From contig NZ_JRQQ01000005.1 of assembly GCF_001625325.1 (NCBI RefSeq), forward strand, positions 186,001 to 250,000: 64,000 nt of DNA, given 5' to 3'. This DNA is from Croceicoccus estronivorus. GTDB taxonomy: Bacteria > Pseudomonadota > Alphaproteobacteria > Sphingomonadales > Sphingomonadaceae. Numbering within the stretch: the first letter of the stretch is position 1; every line of letters starts with the position of its first letter. Both the position numbers and the translations under genes were made by a program. Positions 18,104 through 27,170 of this stretch are shown one piece after another. The notes below the pieces were generated by a model, which searched no databases, was not told the origin of the DNA, and saw nothing but the letters and a program-made list of their open reading frames with translations.

Positions 18104-19099
18104 CTAATCGAATCGTTTTTGCACCAACGCCTTCAGGTCTTCTTCCGGCCGCGCGCCGTAGTGCGAAATGATTTCCGCCGCAGCGACCGCCCCCATGGCG
18201 AGACAGTCCTTGAGGTTTGCCCCGCGCACATGCCCGGCCAGAAATCCAGCCGCGAAGAGGTCGCCTGCCCCCGTCGTATCGACGACTTCCCCGACCGGTT
18301 CTGCTGCGACATCCACCCGCTCTCCGCCGCTGACTGCAACAGCGCCGTGTTCGCTGCGCGTGACGACCAGCACCGGCACCTTGGGTGCGAGCTGGGCCAG
18401 TCCGGTGTCGAAATCCTCTTCCCCGGTCAGGGCCGCCAGTTCCATCTTGTTGGCAAACAGGATGTCGATGTCCCCCGCCGCGATCAATGCCCGGAAATCG
18501 TCGCCATGCCGCTCGATCACAAAAGCATCCGACAATGTAAAAGCCACCTTGCGACCAGCGGCCTTGGCTGCCGCAATCGCCTTCTTCATGGCTGCACGCG
18601 GCTCTTCCGGGTCCCACAAATAACCTTCGAGGAACAGCACCGACGCGCTGGCAATCAGTTCTTCGTCCAGCGCATCGGCTGGCAGGAATTGCGACGCGCC
18701 GAGGAAGGTGTTCATCGTCCGCTGCCCATCGGGCGTGACGAAGATCAGGCAGCGGGCTGTCGAAGGCGCACCTGTGCGGGGCAGAGTGTCGAAGTCGATG
18801 CCGACCGCGTGAATATCGTGCGCGAACACTTCGCCAAGCTGGTCGTCGGCAACCTGGCCGATGAATGCGCATTGCAGGCCCAACGCGGAAAGTCCCGCCA
18901 GAGTATTGGCCGCCGACCCGCCTGAAATTTCCCGCGCGGGCCCCATCGCATCGTAAAGCTCGTGCGCCCGCTCCATGTCCACCAGCATCATGCCACCGCG
19001 TGACAGGCCCAGTTCCTCGATCAATTCGTCTTCACAGGGGGACATCACATCGACAATGGCATTGCCGATAGCCAGAACATCGTATCGGGGAGCGGACAT
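18104..19099 (-). CDS. Adenosine kinase / PfkB family sugar kinase
   Basis: 331 residues. The ribokinase fold is clear: YDVLAIGNAIVDV at the start, GGSAANTLAGLSALG for substrate binding, and DTTGAGDLFAAGFL with the catalytic Asp near the C-terminus. Alphaproteobacterial proteins of this shape are usually annotated adenosine kinase, but sugar specificity cannot be fixed by eye. The stop codon lies within an inverted repeat (AAACGATTC at 18096-18104, GAATCGTTT at 18110-18118) that may act as a weak terminator. The 152 bp between it and the next minus-strand gene hold nothing else I can name. Confidence 0.85.
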   Translation of the reverse strand: MSAPRYDVLAIGNAIVDVMSPCEDELIEELGLSRGGMMLVDMERAHELYDAMGPAREISGGSAANTLAGLSALGLQCAFIGQVADDQLGEVFAHDIHAVGIDFDTLPRTGAPSTARCLIFVTPDGQRTMNTFLGASQFLPADALDEELIASASVLFLEGYLWDPEEPRAAMKKAIAAAKAAGRKVAFTLSDAFVIERHGDDFRALIAAGDIDILFANKMELAALTGEEDFDTGLAQLAPKVPVLVVTRSEHGAVAVSGGERVDVAAEPVGEVVDTTGAGDLFAAGFLAGHVRGANLKDCLAMGAVAAAEIISHYGARPEEDLKALVQKRFD

Positions 19100-19248
19100 A
19101 GAAATTCCTGTCTGAAACCGTAATATGATCGGCGCTTAGCTGCTCAAGCATCAGAGGCCAAGAACGACAATAGCCCGTTCACCACCGGGACACGTTGACT
19201 TGGGCCAAAGCCCGCATCACACCGACCCCGTATGCTGAAAGAGCTTTC

Positions 19249-19662
19249 ATGTCGCCCAAACTGATCCTGCCCCTTGCACTCTTGCCGCTGGTCGCTGCCT
19301 GTGTGAGCCCCAGCCAGCCAGGCGGGCCAAAGTCCCCCGGCTCGGTCCGGGTGCCTCCTACAGCGCCGCAACGGCCGGTTACGCGGTGGCGGCCCGCTCG
19401 CCCGATGAACTTGCCAGGTCTTGAGGGAGTAATCGGGGCCGACGCCAACACCTTGATCCGGCAATTCGGGCAGCCGCGCCTGAATGTGACGGAAGGTGAT
19501 GCCCACAAATTGCAATTCAGCGGTACGCCCTGCGTGCTGGATGTCTATCTCTACCCGCCTTCGCAGGGGGCCAGCCCGCGCGCAACTTATGTCGATGCTC
19601 GACGCGCCAGTGACGGGCAGGATGTTGATCGGGCGGCTTGCGTCGCGGCCCTGCGCAGATAA
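19249..19662 (+). CDS. Small hypothetical lipoprotein
   Basis: 137 residues from the ATG at 19249. The signal peptide ends in lipobox VAAC (LLPLVAACVSP), so a lipid anchor is likely. A Pro/Arg-rich stretch follows. The last 70 residues (IGADANTLIRQFGQPRLNVTEGDAHKLQ, then PCVLDVYLYP) resemble small outer-membrane assembly-type lipoprotein domains, but I cannot name the family. It is divergent from the kinase gene and convergent with the SUF operon. Confidence 0.65.
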   Translation: MSPKLILPLALLPLVAACVSPSQPGGPKSPGSVRVPPTAPQRPVTRWRPARPMNLPGLEGVIGADANTLIRQFGQPRLNVTEGDAHKLQFSGTPCVLDVYLYPPSQGASPRATYVDARRASDGQDVDRAACVAALRR

Positions 19663-19699
19663 TCAGGCGATTGCCGGAGCGTCACCCGACTGAAGCCGT

Positions 19700-20059
19700 T
19701 CAGACCATGAAGCTTTCACCGCAGCCGCAAGTGCCTTTGGCATTGGGGTTTTCAAATGTGAAACCTGCGGTGAAATCGTCTTCCTTCCAGTCCATCGTGC
19801 TGCCGATCAGATAGAGGACGCTGGCCCCGTCGATGAAGAAAGTGCCGCCCGGCGTTTCAATCCGTTCGTCCATCGGATCTGCCTCGGTCACGTAATCCAC
19901 GGAATAGGCAAGGCCCGAACAACCCCTGCGCGGAGTGGACAGCTTGACGCCGATGGCATCATCCGGTGCCTGCCCCATCAGGTAGGCAATGCGCTGTTCC
20001 GCCGATGGCGTCAGGATGACGGCAGCAGGACGGATACGGGTTTTCGTCTCGGTCATCAT
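19700..20059 (-). CDS. sufA: A-type Fe-S carrier protein of the SUF operon
   Basis: 119 residues of the HesB/IscA/SufA family. The three conserved cysteines are present: RGCSGLAY in the middle and CGCGES at the C-terminus. It receives Fe-S clusters from the SufBCD scaffold and passes them to target enzymes. The ATG overlaps the sufT-like stop by 4 nt (ATGA). It is the last gene of the SUF operon. A second A-type carrier, erpA-like, lies at 43479. Confidence 0.88.
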   Translation of the reverse strand: MMTETKTRIRPAAVILTPSAEQRIAYLMGQAPDDAIGVKLSTPRRGCSGLAYSVDYVTEADPMDERIETPGGTFFIDGASVLYLIGSTMDWKEDDFTAGFTFENPNAKGTCGCGESFMV

Positions 20060-20538
20060 AACATTCCCAGTTCGAGCTTCGCATCGTCGCTCATTTTCGA
20101 TGGGTCCCACGGCGGATCCCATACGATGGCAACCTCCGCATCGCGTACGCCAGGGACCGATCCGATGCGCAATTCCACTTCACCCGGCATCGATTCGGCA
20201 ACGGGACAATGCGGCGTGGTCAATGTCATCGTCACCCGGGCATCCCCGTCGTTCGACACATCCACACCATAGATAAGACCGAGATCGTAGATGTTAACCG
20301 GTATCTCGGGATCGTAGATCTCGCGCAGGGCAGCGATCACGCCATCGTACAACGCACCGCCCGGCTCGCCGGGGGCCACGCCCTGCGGTTTTTCCTTGAG
20401 GAAGCCTTCGAGATAATCCGGCTTGTGCTTCGAATCCGGGCCGGCAGATGCCCCGGCGGCATCGTCCACACGGGCGCGGCGCGGCTGCTCCACGCTTTCC
20501 ACTTCCTCGACGCTGAATTTCTCGGGCTCGTCGGTCAT
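20056..20538 (-). CDS. sufT: SUF system Fe-S assembly protein SufT (DUF59/MIP18)
   Basis: 160 residues. A disordered, charged N-terminus of ~60 residues precedes the DUF59/MIP18 domain (VIAALREIYDPEIPVNIYDLGLIYG, TLTTPHCPVAE, VWDPPWDPSKMS). The domain aids Fe-S maturation. The conserved DPE and TPHC cysteine are present. It overlaps sufS upstream and sufA downstream by 4 nt each. Confidence 0.88.
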   Translation of the reverse strand: MTDEPEKFSVEEVESVEQPRRARVDDAAGASAGPDSKHKPDYLEGFLKEKPQGVAPGEPGGALYDGVIAALREIYDPEIPVNIYDLGLIYGVDVSNDGDARVTMTLTTPHCPVAESMPGEVELRIGSVPGVRDAEVAIVWDPPWDPSKMSDDAKLELGML

Positions 20539-21749
20539 CCAAAGATTCTCCTGGTGCGGTCGATGCCGCGCAGCAGGGCATCGATATCGCTGTCATCGCT
20601 GTAAAGGCCGAAACTGGCTCTGGCCGTCGCCGGAACGCCGAGATGGTCCATCAAGGGCTGGGCGCAATGGTGCCCGGCGCGGATTGCGACATTCTCTTCG
20701 TCCATTATCGTGCCGAGGTCGTGTGGATGCACGCCATCAAGCGCGAAACTGACGATCCCGGCGGATTGCTCCGGCCCGAACAGGGTTACGTCGTTCATTC
20801 CGCGCAAGGCATCGCGCAAGCGGGAAACCAGCGCATTTTCATGTCGCTCGATCGTTTCCACCCCGATGGCGGACACATAGTCGGTAGCCGCTGCGAACCC
20901 GATCGCCTCGACAATTGCCGGGGTGCCGGCCTCAAACCGCTGGGGCGGGGGCGCATAGGTCGTACGCTCGAAAGTGACGCGGTCGATCATCGAACCGCCA
21001 CCTTGATAAGGTGGCATATCCGCAAGGATTTCCGCCCGCGCCCACAAGGCACCGATCCCTGTCGGACCATAGAGCTTGTGTGCGGAGAACACGTAGAAAT
21101 CGCAATCGAGCGCCGCGACGTCCACTTTCATGCGTGGCACCGCCTGACATCCGTCGAGCAGGAATTTTGCCCCCACCGCATGCGCCATATCCGCCGCGCG
21201 CCGCGCGTCGAGTACCGAACCGAGAACATTGGAGACATGCGCGAATGCGGCCAGCTTGTGTGCGGGTGTCAGCATCCGTTCCGCCGCGTCCAGATCGATC
21301 CGGCCGTCGGCGGTCAGCGGGCATACGTCGATCGCAACCCCCGTCCGATCCCGCAGCAATTGCCACGGAACGATGTTGGAATGGTGTTCCAGCACCGACA
21401 ACAGCACGCGATCACCGGCCTTGAGGTTCTTCGCGCCCCAGGTCGCGGCGACCAGATTGATCGCTTCCGTCGCTCCGCGCGTAAAGACCAGCTCATCCTC
21501 GCTGCCACCGACGAACGCGGCGACAGTGCGCCGGGCGGCCTCGAAAGCCAGCGTCATATCGGCGGAACGGGCATATACGCCCCGGTGCACAGTGGCGTAA
21601 TCGCGGCCCATCGCGGCAACAGTCGCGTCGATCACGGCCTGTGGCTTCTGCGCGGTGGCACCGCTGTCGAGATAATGCCACGTCTTCCCCTCAGCCGTGA
21701 GCAGGCCGGGAAAATCCGCCTTGCGCGTTGATGAGGTTGCTTCAATCAC
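20535..21749 (-). CDS. sufS: Cysteine desulfurase SufS
   Basis: 404 residues, PLP-dependent type II cysteine desulfurase. PLP lysine is Lys225 in FSAHKLYGPTG, and the sulfur-accepting Cys362 sits in RAGHHCAQPL. It supplies persulfide sulfur for cluster assembly on SufBCD. No sufE gene is in the operon, so the sulfur acceptor must be encoded elsewhere or SufT/SufBCD must take sulfur directly. Overlaps both neighbours by 4 nt. Confidence 0.95.
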   Translation of the reverse strand: MIEATSSTRKADFPGLLTAEGKTWHYLDSGATAQKPQAVIDATVAAMGRDYATVHRGVYARSADMTLAFEAARRTVAAFVGGSEDELVFTRGATEAINLVAATWGAKNLKAGDRVLLSVLEHHSNIVPWQLLRDRTGVAIDVCPLTADGRIDLDAAERMLTPAHKLAAFAHVSNVLGSVLDARRAADMAHAVGAKFLLDGCQAVPRMKVDVAALDCDFYVFSAHKLYGPTGIGALWARAEILADMPPYQGGGSMIDRVTFERTTYAPPPQRFEAGTPAIVEAIGFAAATDYVSAIGVETIERHENALVSRLRDALRGMNDVTLFGPEQSAGIVSFALDGVHPHDLGTIMDEENVAIRAGHHCAQPLMDHLGVPATARASFGLYSDDSDIDALLRGIDRTRRIFG

Positions 21750-22513
21750 AGCGCGGCCTCATTCAGGGCATCCAGCGCGGCATCGAGTAGCCGTGTCTGC
21801 TCGGTTTCGTCCGACACCCCTTCGAAAGCATCGGCTATGAACGCTCGCACTAACAGCTTCCGCGCCAATTCCGGCGGGATCCCGCGCGATGCCATGTAAA
21901 ATCCAGCCTGCCGGTCGAGCGCGCCGATCGCAGCGCCATGGGCGCATTTGACGTCGTCGGCGAAAATTTCCAGTTCCGGCTTGGTGTTGGCGCTGGCGCC
22001 TTTTTCCAGCAGAATCGCTTTGAAGTTCTGGCCCGCATCGGTTTTCTGCGCATCGCGCACAACCTCGATACGGCCAAGGAAATTACCGGTCGACCGGCCC
22101 CACTGAACCGCGCGCACGACCTGTTGCGACGTCGCTTCCGGCTCGGCATGAATCACGCGAGTGACGAATTCCTGCACCTTCTCGCCGCCACCGATCGTGA
22201 CCCCGCCGAATTCGAAATGGGCCCCCTGCTCCAGCGTTACTTCCACTTCGACGCGTGCATAGTGCCCGGCGGCATTGACGATGGCGAGTTCGAAACGCCC
22301 ACCCTTGCCGACGCGGACGCGCAATCGCTCGACCAGTCCGGCTGTATCGTCACTCGACGCAAACACGCGGTATTCCCGCCGGATCTCTCCGGGCGCGACC
22401 TGCCATTCCGTCCAGTTGCTCAAAGCAGCCGGATCGGCGCTGGCGAGGGAATCGGCATCTGCGTAACGCCAATCCTCATCGCGGGTCGTCGGGATCGCGA
22501 GAGCTTCCGTCAC
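21746..22513 (-). CDS. sufD: Fe-S cluster assembly protein SufD
   Basis: 255 residues, shorter than the ~420 of the E. coli protein but similar to the compact SufD of alphaproteobacteria. It has the beta-helix and C-terminal signature: QNFKAILLEKGASANTKPELEIFADDVKCAHGAAIGALD and RGIPPELARKLLVRAFI. It forms the SufBC2D scaffold with its neighbours. Overlaps sufC and sufS by 4 nt. Confidence 0.9.
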   Translation of the reverse strand: MTEALAIPTTRDEDWRYADADSLASADPAALSNWTEWQVAPGEIRREYRVFASSDDTAGLVERLRVRVGKGGRFELAIVNAAGHYARVEVEVTLEQGAHFEFGGVTIGGGEKVQEFVTRVIHAEPEATSQQVVRAVQWGRSTGNFLGRIEVVRDAQKTDAGQNFKAILLEKGASANTKPELEIFADDVKCAHGAAIGALDRQAGFYMASRGIPPELARKLLVRAFIADAFEGVSDETEQTRLLDAALDALNEAAL

Positions 22514-23253
22514 GCCGCCACCGTCTCGTACCCTACGCGTTCGAGTTCGAGCGCGAGTTCGGGACCGCCCGATTTCACGATCCGGCCCGCTGCCAGTACG
22601 TGGACGAAATCCGGTTTCACATAGTCGAGCAGACGTTGGTAATGGGTTATAAGCAGCACGGCCTTGTCCGGGCGCCGCATGATCGCATTGATTCCTTCGC
22701 CCACCACGCGCAGCGCATCGATATCGAGCCCACTGTCCGTTTCGTCCAGCACAGCGAGTTTGGGATCGAGAATCCCCATCTGGACCATTTCGGCGCGCTT
22801 CTTCTCCCCGCCGGAGAAGCCGACATTCACCGGGCGCTTCAGCATATCCATGTCGAGTTTGAGCAGCGCAGCCTTTTCCCGCGCAAGCTTGAGGAATTCT
22901 CCTCCCGAAAGCGGGTCCTGCCCACGTTGTTTGCGTTGCGCGTTGAGCGCTTCGCGCAGGAACTGGACGAAGGAGACACCGGGAATCTCGACCGGGTACT
23001 GGAAACCGAGAAACAGTCCTGCCGATGCCCGCTCATGCGGTTCCAGTGCGAGCAGGTCCTGCCCGTCAAAAGCCACTGTGCCGCCCGTCACCTCATACCC
23101 GGGCCGACCGCCGAGCGTATAGCCGAGCGTCGACTTGCCAGCGCCATTCGGGCCCATGATCGCATGGATTTCGCCTGGTTTGACATCGAGCGAAAGCCCT
23201 TTGAGGATCGGTTTGCCGGCCACCTCGGCCTGAAGATTGTCAATTCGAAGCAT
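22510..23253 (-). CDS. sufC: Fe-S assembly ATPase SufC
   Basis: 247 residues. ABC ATPase with Walker A GPNGAGKST at residues 34-42, signature GFSGGEKKR and Walker B LAVLDETDSGLD. It drives conformational change of the SufBCD scaffold. I chose the ATG at 23253, which begins the family (MLRIDNLQAEV); an ATG at 23271 is also possible. About 70 bp separate it from the DUF559 gene upstream. Confidence 0.94.
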   Translation of the reverse strand: MLRIDNLQAEVAGKPILKGLSLDVKPGEIHAIMGPNGAGKSTLGYTLGGRPGYEVTGGTVAFDGQDLLALEPHERASAGLFLGFQYPVEIPGVSFVQFLREALNAQRKQRGQDPLSGGEFLKLAREKAALLKLDMDMLKRPVNVGFSGGEKKRAEMVQMGILDPKLAVLDETDSGLDIDALRVVGEGINAIMRRPDKAVLLITHYQRLLDYVKPDFVHVLAAGRIVKSGGPELALELERVGYETVAA

Positions 23254-23323
23254 CAATTTTTCCGATTCCATCTGGATGTGCCGGTCTCTGCGGCAACTGC
23301 AAAGGCAATCCAACCTGCCGCAT

Positions 23324-23887
23324 TCACTGGCGTTTCCCCGCATCATAGGGCCGCTGCGGACGCCCTCCTCCCGGTCGGCCCCTGCCTGACCGCTCCCTGT
23401 GGGGCCGGGCATCGTCACGCCGCGGTCCCGCGGAACCGGGCCTTTCGAAAGGCTTGCTCAGTTCTTCGAGGATCGCAGCCACAACCGCCTCAATATCGCC
23501 GATAATCTGCGCATCCGAGAAGCGCAGCACCCGCACCCCGACTTCTGTCAGCTTGCGGTCGCTCAGCGCATTGCGCGTTGCCTCGGCCTCGCTCTCGCCG
23601 CCGGTCTCGACCACCAGCCAGCGGGAACGGCAGGCAAAATCGACGATGGCCGATCCCATCACCACCTGGCGGGCGAAGGAAAATCCGCCCACACCCTTGT
23701 CCTTCAGCCGATCCCACAGGACAACTTCGGCCTCGGTCGGATTGCGGCGCATGTCCCGCGCCCGTTCCTTGAGTTTTTCGGCGCGGGCAGGAGAGATGTT
23801 CCAGCCGCGCGTCTTGTCTGCGGTTGAAGCACCGGCTTCCCCGGCAGGCGCTTCGGCCGCAACGGTCAATTTTGGGCGCACGCTCAT
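23324..23887 (-). CDS. DUF559 endonuclease-like protein inside the SUF operon
   Basis: 187 residues. The central part (~40-145) matches the DUF559/VSR-like endonuclease fold: [49 protein letters not shown] and VRVLRF. Asp and Glu of the IVDFAC and VVETGG strands would be catalytic-type residues, but the usual DG after the first strand is not clear. The last ~40 residues are Arg/Gly/Pro-rich and probably disordered. The ATG overlaps the sufB stop by 4 nt, so it is coupled to sufB. Confidence 0.75.
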   Translation of the reverse strand: MSVRPKLTVAAEAPAGEAGASTADKTRGWNISPARAEKLKERARDMRRNPTEAEVVLWDRLKDKGVGGFSFARQVVMGSAIVDFACRSRWLVVETGGESEAEATRNALSDRKLTEVGVRVLRFSDAQIIGDIEAVVAAILEELSKPFERPGSAGPRRDDARPHRERSGRGRPGGGRPQRPYDAGKRQ

Positions 23888-25359
23888 CCCACGCTCCCTT
23901 CGAGGCTGATACCGAGCAGCTTCTGAGCTTCGACCGCAAATTCCATCGGCAACTGCTGCAAGACCTCCTTCGCGAAACCATTGACGATCAACGCCACTGC
24001 CTCTTCCTGACCCAATCCGCGCTGCATGGCGTAGAACAACTGATCGTCGCTGATCTTGCTGGTAGTCGCCTCGTGTTCGATCTGGGCGGACGGATTTTTG
24101 ACCTCGATATAAGGCACGGTGTGGGCACCGCAGCGGTCGCCCAGCAACAGGGAATCACACTGGGTGAAGTTGCGGACTTCCTCCGCATTCGCCCCCACGC
24201 GGACCAGTCCGCGATAGGTGTTGTTGCTCCGGCCTGCGCTGATCCCCTTCGAAATGATGGTGGAGCGGCTGCGCGCGCCGTTATGGATCATCTTCGTTCC
24301 GGTATCGGCCTGCTGGTAATTGTTGGTGACGGCAACGGAGTAGAATTCGCCCACGCTGTCTTCCCCGTTCAGGACACAGGATGGATATTTCCACGTGACC
24401 GCACTGCCCGTTTCGACCTGGGTCCAGCTGATCTTGGAGCGTGCGCCCTGGCACAGCCCGCGCTTGGTGACGAAATTGTAGATCCCGCCCTTGCCCTGGG
24501 CATCGCCGGGATACCAGTTCTGCACTGTCGAATACTTGATTTCCGCATCTTCGAGCGCAACCAGTTCGACTACGGCTGCGTGCAGTTGGTTCTCGTCCCG
24601 CTGCGGTGCCGTGCACCCTTCCAGATAGGACACGTACGAACCCTTGTCCGCGACGATCAGAGTGCGTTCGAACTGGCCGGTATTTTCCGCATTGATGCGG
24701 AAGTATGTGCTCAGCTCCATCGGGCAACGCACGCCTTCCGGAATATAAACGAAGGTACCGTCGGAAAAGACTGCGCAATTAAGCGTGGCAAAATAGTTGT
24801 CATGCTGCGGCACGACCCGACCAAGCCACTTTTTCACCAGCTCGGGATATTCACGGATCGCCTCGCTGATCGACAGGAAGATGACTCCCGCCTTCTGCAG
24901 TTCCTCACGGAAAGTGGTGGCAACCGAAACGCTGTCGAACACCGCATCGACCGCAACCTTGCGCGCACCCTCGACCCCGGCGAGCACTTTCTGCTCCTCC
25001 AGCGGGATGCCCAGCTTTTCATAGACCCTGAGCAGTTCCGGATCGACTTCGTCCAGACTCTTGAGCGTCTCCTTCTTCTTGGGAGCGGCATAATAATAGG
25101 CATTCTGGTAATCGATCGGCGGGATATCGAGCTTTGCCCAGTCGGGCTCCTTCATATCCAGCCACATGCGGAAGGCCTTCAGCCGCCATTCCAGCATCCA
25201 TTCAGGCTCGCCTTTCTTGGCCGAGATGAAGCGGACGGTATCCTCCGTCAGCCCCTTGGGCGCGAATTCCTGCTCGATATCGGCCGACCAGCCATGCTCG
25301 TAGTCAGCGGCGCGCGCCGCAGCCTCACGCGCTTGCAGGTCCTTGATTTCTTCCGTCAT
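23884..25359 (-). CDS. sufB: Fe-S cluster assembly scaffold SufB
   Basis: 491 residues, normal for SufB. Family segments include [67 protein letters not shown], and [23 protein letters not shown] with its conserved Cys, then EHEATTSKI. It is the scaffold on which clusters are built. The start overlaps the Rrf2 gene stop by 4 nt. Confidence 0.96.
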   Translation of the reverse strand: MTEEIKDLQAREAAARAADYEHGWSADIEQEFAPKGLTEDTVRFISAKKGEPEWMLEWRLKAFRMWLDMKEPDWAKLDIPPIDYQNAYYYAAPKKKETLKSLDEVDPELLRVYEKLGIPLEEQKVLAGVEGARKVAVDAVFDSVSVATTFREELQKAGVIFLSISEAIREYPELVKKWLGRVVPQHDNYFATLNCAVFSDGTFVYIPEGVRCPMELSTYFRINAENTGQFERTLIVADKGSYVSYLEGCTAPQRDENQLHAAVVELVALEDAEIKYSTVQNWYPGDAQGKGGIYNFVTKRGLCQGARSKISWTQVETGSAVTWKYPSCVLNGEDSVGEFYSVAVTNNYQQADTGTKMIHNGARSRSTIISKGISAGRSNNTYRGLVRVGANAEEVRNFTQCDSLLLGDRCGAHTVPYIEVKNPSAQIEHEATTSKISDDQLFYAMQRGLGQEEAVALIVNGFAKEVLQQLPMEFAVEAQKLLGISLEGSVG

Positions 25360-25772
25360 ACGACAACTTCCATCTGGGCGAGCCTGGTCAATGGCACCTG
25401 TGCCAATGCCCCGCGCACCGCCTCGTTCACCGCCGGCCAGTGCGGCCGGACGGTGCAGCATTGTTCCAAGGCGCAATCGTGGCGCCCCTGCTCGACACAG
25501 GCAGTAAGCGCAACAGGGCCTTCAACAGCTTCGACAATATCGGCCAGGCTGATCGCCGCAGCCGGCCGGGCAAGCTGCAGTCCCCCACCCGCGCCGCGGA
25601 TGGAACGCAACAGGCCGGCAGAGGTCAGCCGGCTGACCAGCTTTTGAACCGTTGGAGCGGGCAGACCGGTTTCGTCCGCCAGTTGAGCGGCAGATACGCG
25701 CCCGCTGCCACAATGACGCGCGGCCGCGCTCATTGTTACAACAGCATAATCGGCCATGCTCGAAAGGCGCAT
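25356..25772 (-). CDS. Rrf2 family SUF operon regulator
   Basis: 138 residues. N-terminal winged helix ([38 protein letters not shown]) then an Rrf2 cysteine cluster: Cys92, Cys100, Cys105 and Cys106. The arrangement suggests Fe-S binding, so it probably adjusts SUF expression to cluster status, as IscR/SufR-type proteins do. It is the first gene of the operon and overlaps sufB by 4 nt. A candidate binding site in its promoter could not be fixed. Confidence 0.88.
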   Translation of the reverse strand: MRLSSMADYAVVTMSAAARHCGSGRVSAAQLADETGLPAPTVQKLVSRLTSAGLLRSIRGAGGGLQLARPAAAISLADIVEAVEGPVALTACVEQGRHDCALEQCCTVRPHWPAVNEAVRGALAQVPLTRLAQMEVVV

Positions 25773-25868
25773 GATTTCCGGCTCCGGTCAAATAAGACTG
25801 ATTCGTTCCGGTTTCACCTAGTGGCCGCGAATTGGCTTTTCAATGGGGGAATTGGCTGTGCGCCGCGC

Positions 25869-25902
25869 AAAAAAGGCGGCTCCCCAAGGAAGAGGAGCCG
25901 CC
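25869..25902 (-). terminator. Orphan intrinsic terminator upstream of the SUF operon
   Basis: Read on the minus strand: GGCGGCTCC (25902-25894), loop of 10, GGAGCCGCC (25883-25875), then six T (25874-25869). No protein-coding gene lies immediately upstream on this strand, so it must end a short RNA, an antisense transcript or a leader. Confidence 0.75.
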
Positions 25903-26015
25903 ATGAAGTTGAGGAACTCGTTGCAGCAAAGGCACCGAGCCCTTCGGGTCGCATGGTCCCACTATTCCTTTTCGCGACGATCTGCTTGTAAGAAAGCGAC
26001 AAGACATGCTCTTTT
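25869..26015 (-). ncRNA. Candidate small RNA or SUF leader ending at the orphan terminator
   Basis: Inference from a strong minus-strand terminator with nothing coding before it. An AT-rich region at about 26005-26040 could hold its promoter. Inside are short inverted repeats (CTTGT/ACAAG near 25987-26001) and a CCCGAAGGG hairpin (25939-25947). The 5' end is a guess. I do not recognise an Rfam family. An attenuated leader of the SUF operon is the main alternative. Confidence 0.25.
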
Positions 26016-26121
26016 TTGTTATGAATACGTAATAATTACCGCCATTTCGGACGATTGAGAGGTCCGATGCGCTCCCGGTCCGCCCATCGACAGGGCCAGC
26101 CCCTTTTGCCATAGGCAATCC

Positions 26122-27168
26122 ATGCTGTTTCGCCTTGTCCGCCCGCTCATCTACAGGCTCGACCCCGAACGGGCGCATGGCCTTGCCATCCGGGCATTGA
26201 AATTCATGCCTGCCAGATCGCCACGCACTTCCCATAGGGCGGCATTGGCGACCGAAGTGGCCGGCCTCCATTTTCCAAACCCCTTGGGCATGGCTGCCGG
26301 TTTCGACAAGGACGGCGAAATTCCGGATGCGCTGCTCCGCCTTGGTTTCGGCTTTGCCGAAGTGGGTTCGATTACCCCGCTGCCGCAAGCCGGAAACCCC
26401 AAGCCCCGCCTGTTCCGCCTGACCGAGGACCGGGGAGTGATCAACCGCATGGGCTTCAATAATGGCGGGGCAGGTGCAGCGGCGACGCGGTTGGCTGCAC
26501 GGCTGGGCCGCGGCGGGATTGTCGGCATCAACATCGGGGCCAACAAGGATTCACCGGACCGCATCGCCGATTACGCACAAATGGCCCGCACCATGGCACC
26601 ATTGGCCAGTTATCTGGCAGTGAACATTTCCAGCCCCAATACACCCGGATTGCGCGCGCTGCAGGATGAAGGCGCGCTGACCGGCCTGCTCGATGCCGTC
26701 CTCGAAGCACGAGCAGAAGCAACGGGCACAGATGGGCCGCCCGTTTTCCTGAAAGTCGCGCCCGATCTCGAACCGGCGGATATTGACGCCATCGCGCGAA
26801 TTGCGCTGGATAAGGGGCTGGGGGCACTGATCGTATCCAATACCACCATCACTCGCCCGCCCCTGCGGTCGACCCATCGGGACGAGACAGGAGGCCTGTC
26901 GGGCGCCCCCTTGCGCGATCTCGCACAACAACGACTGCGCGATTTCCGCAAGGCGACGGGCGGTGCCATGCCCCTTGTCGGGGTTGGCGGCATCGCCACG
27001 GCCGAAGACGCGTGGGCACGTATCCGGGCGGGTGCCAGCCTGGTGCAACTGTATTCCGCCATGGTGTATGCAGGGCCCGGAATTGCCGGGCAAATCACCA
27101 GCGGTCTCGAATTACTCATGCGGCGGGACGGGTTCACCTCCATTTCCGAAGCCGTGGGGAGCGAATAG
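26122..27168 (+). CDS. pyrD: Dihydroorotate dehydrogenase (quinone), class 2
   Basis: 348 residues. Membrane-associated class 2 enzyme oxidising dihydroorotate to orotate with quinone. It has the N-terminal membrane-binding helix (RLVRPLIYRLDPERAHGLAI), FMN-binding GMAAGFDKDGE, GFNNGGAGAAA, and catalytic-loop NISSPNTPGLR with its Ser, ending GVGGIATAEDAW and LVQLYSAMVYAGP. The gamma-glutamyltransferase gene starts 2 nt after its stop. Confidence 0.95.
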   Translation: MLFRLVRPLIYRLDPERAHGLAIRALKFMPARSPRTSHRAALATEVAGLHFPNPLGMAAGFDKDGEIPDALLRLGFGFAEVGSITPLPQAGNPKPRLFRLTEDRGVINRMGFNNGGAGAAATRLAARLGRGGIVGINIGANKDSPDRIADYAQMARTMAPLASYLAVNISSPNTPGLRALQDEGALTGLLDAVLEARAEATGTDGPPVFLKVAPDLEPADIDAIARIALDKGLGALIVSNTTITRPPLRSTHRDETGGLSGAPLRDLAQQRLRDFRKATGGAMPLVGVGGIATAEDAWARIRAGASLVQLYSAMVYAGPGIAGQITSGLELLMRRDGFTSISEAVGSE

Positions 27169-27170
27169 CC

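Larger units (their letters stand above)
25773..26121. other. 349-bp gap between SUF operon and pyrD
   Basis: No family-supported protein is seen here. The plus-strand frame at 25902 starts MKLRNSL after a good AGGAG but does not continue like any protein I know. The gap holds an intrinsic terminator on the minus strand, an AT-rich stretch near 26005-26040, and the promoters that must drive the SUF operon leftwards and pyrD rightwards. Confidence 0.5.

Noticed and set aside
24388-24402. CCACGTGACC inside sufB as another parS
   Set aside because: Only the CACGTG core fits; the flanking TTT/AAA bases are absent or shifted. The same holds for CACGTG near 43826, 49112 and 62699.
23824-25647. A 607-codon open frame on the plus strand opposite sufB
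   Set aside because: SufB on the minus strand is unmistakable. Long antisense frames are expected in high-G+C genes, and its translation has no family features.
25775-25800. Possible IscR/SufR operator before the Rrf2 gene
   Set aside because: Only a weak AGTC/GACC half-site pair could be seen, too short to call.
25902-26057. A 51-codon plus-strand ORF starting MKLRNSL with good AGGAG, like ribosomal protein L36
   Set aside because: Similarity stops after about 12 residues, the rest matches nothing in L36, and the Shine-Dalgarno is part of the terminator stem on the other strand.
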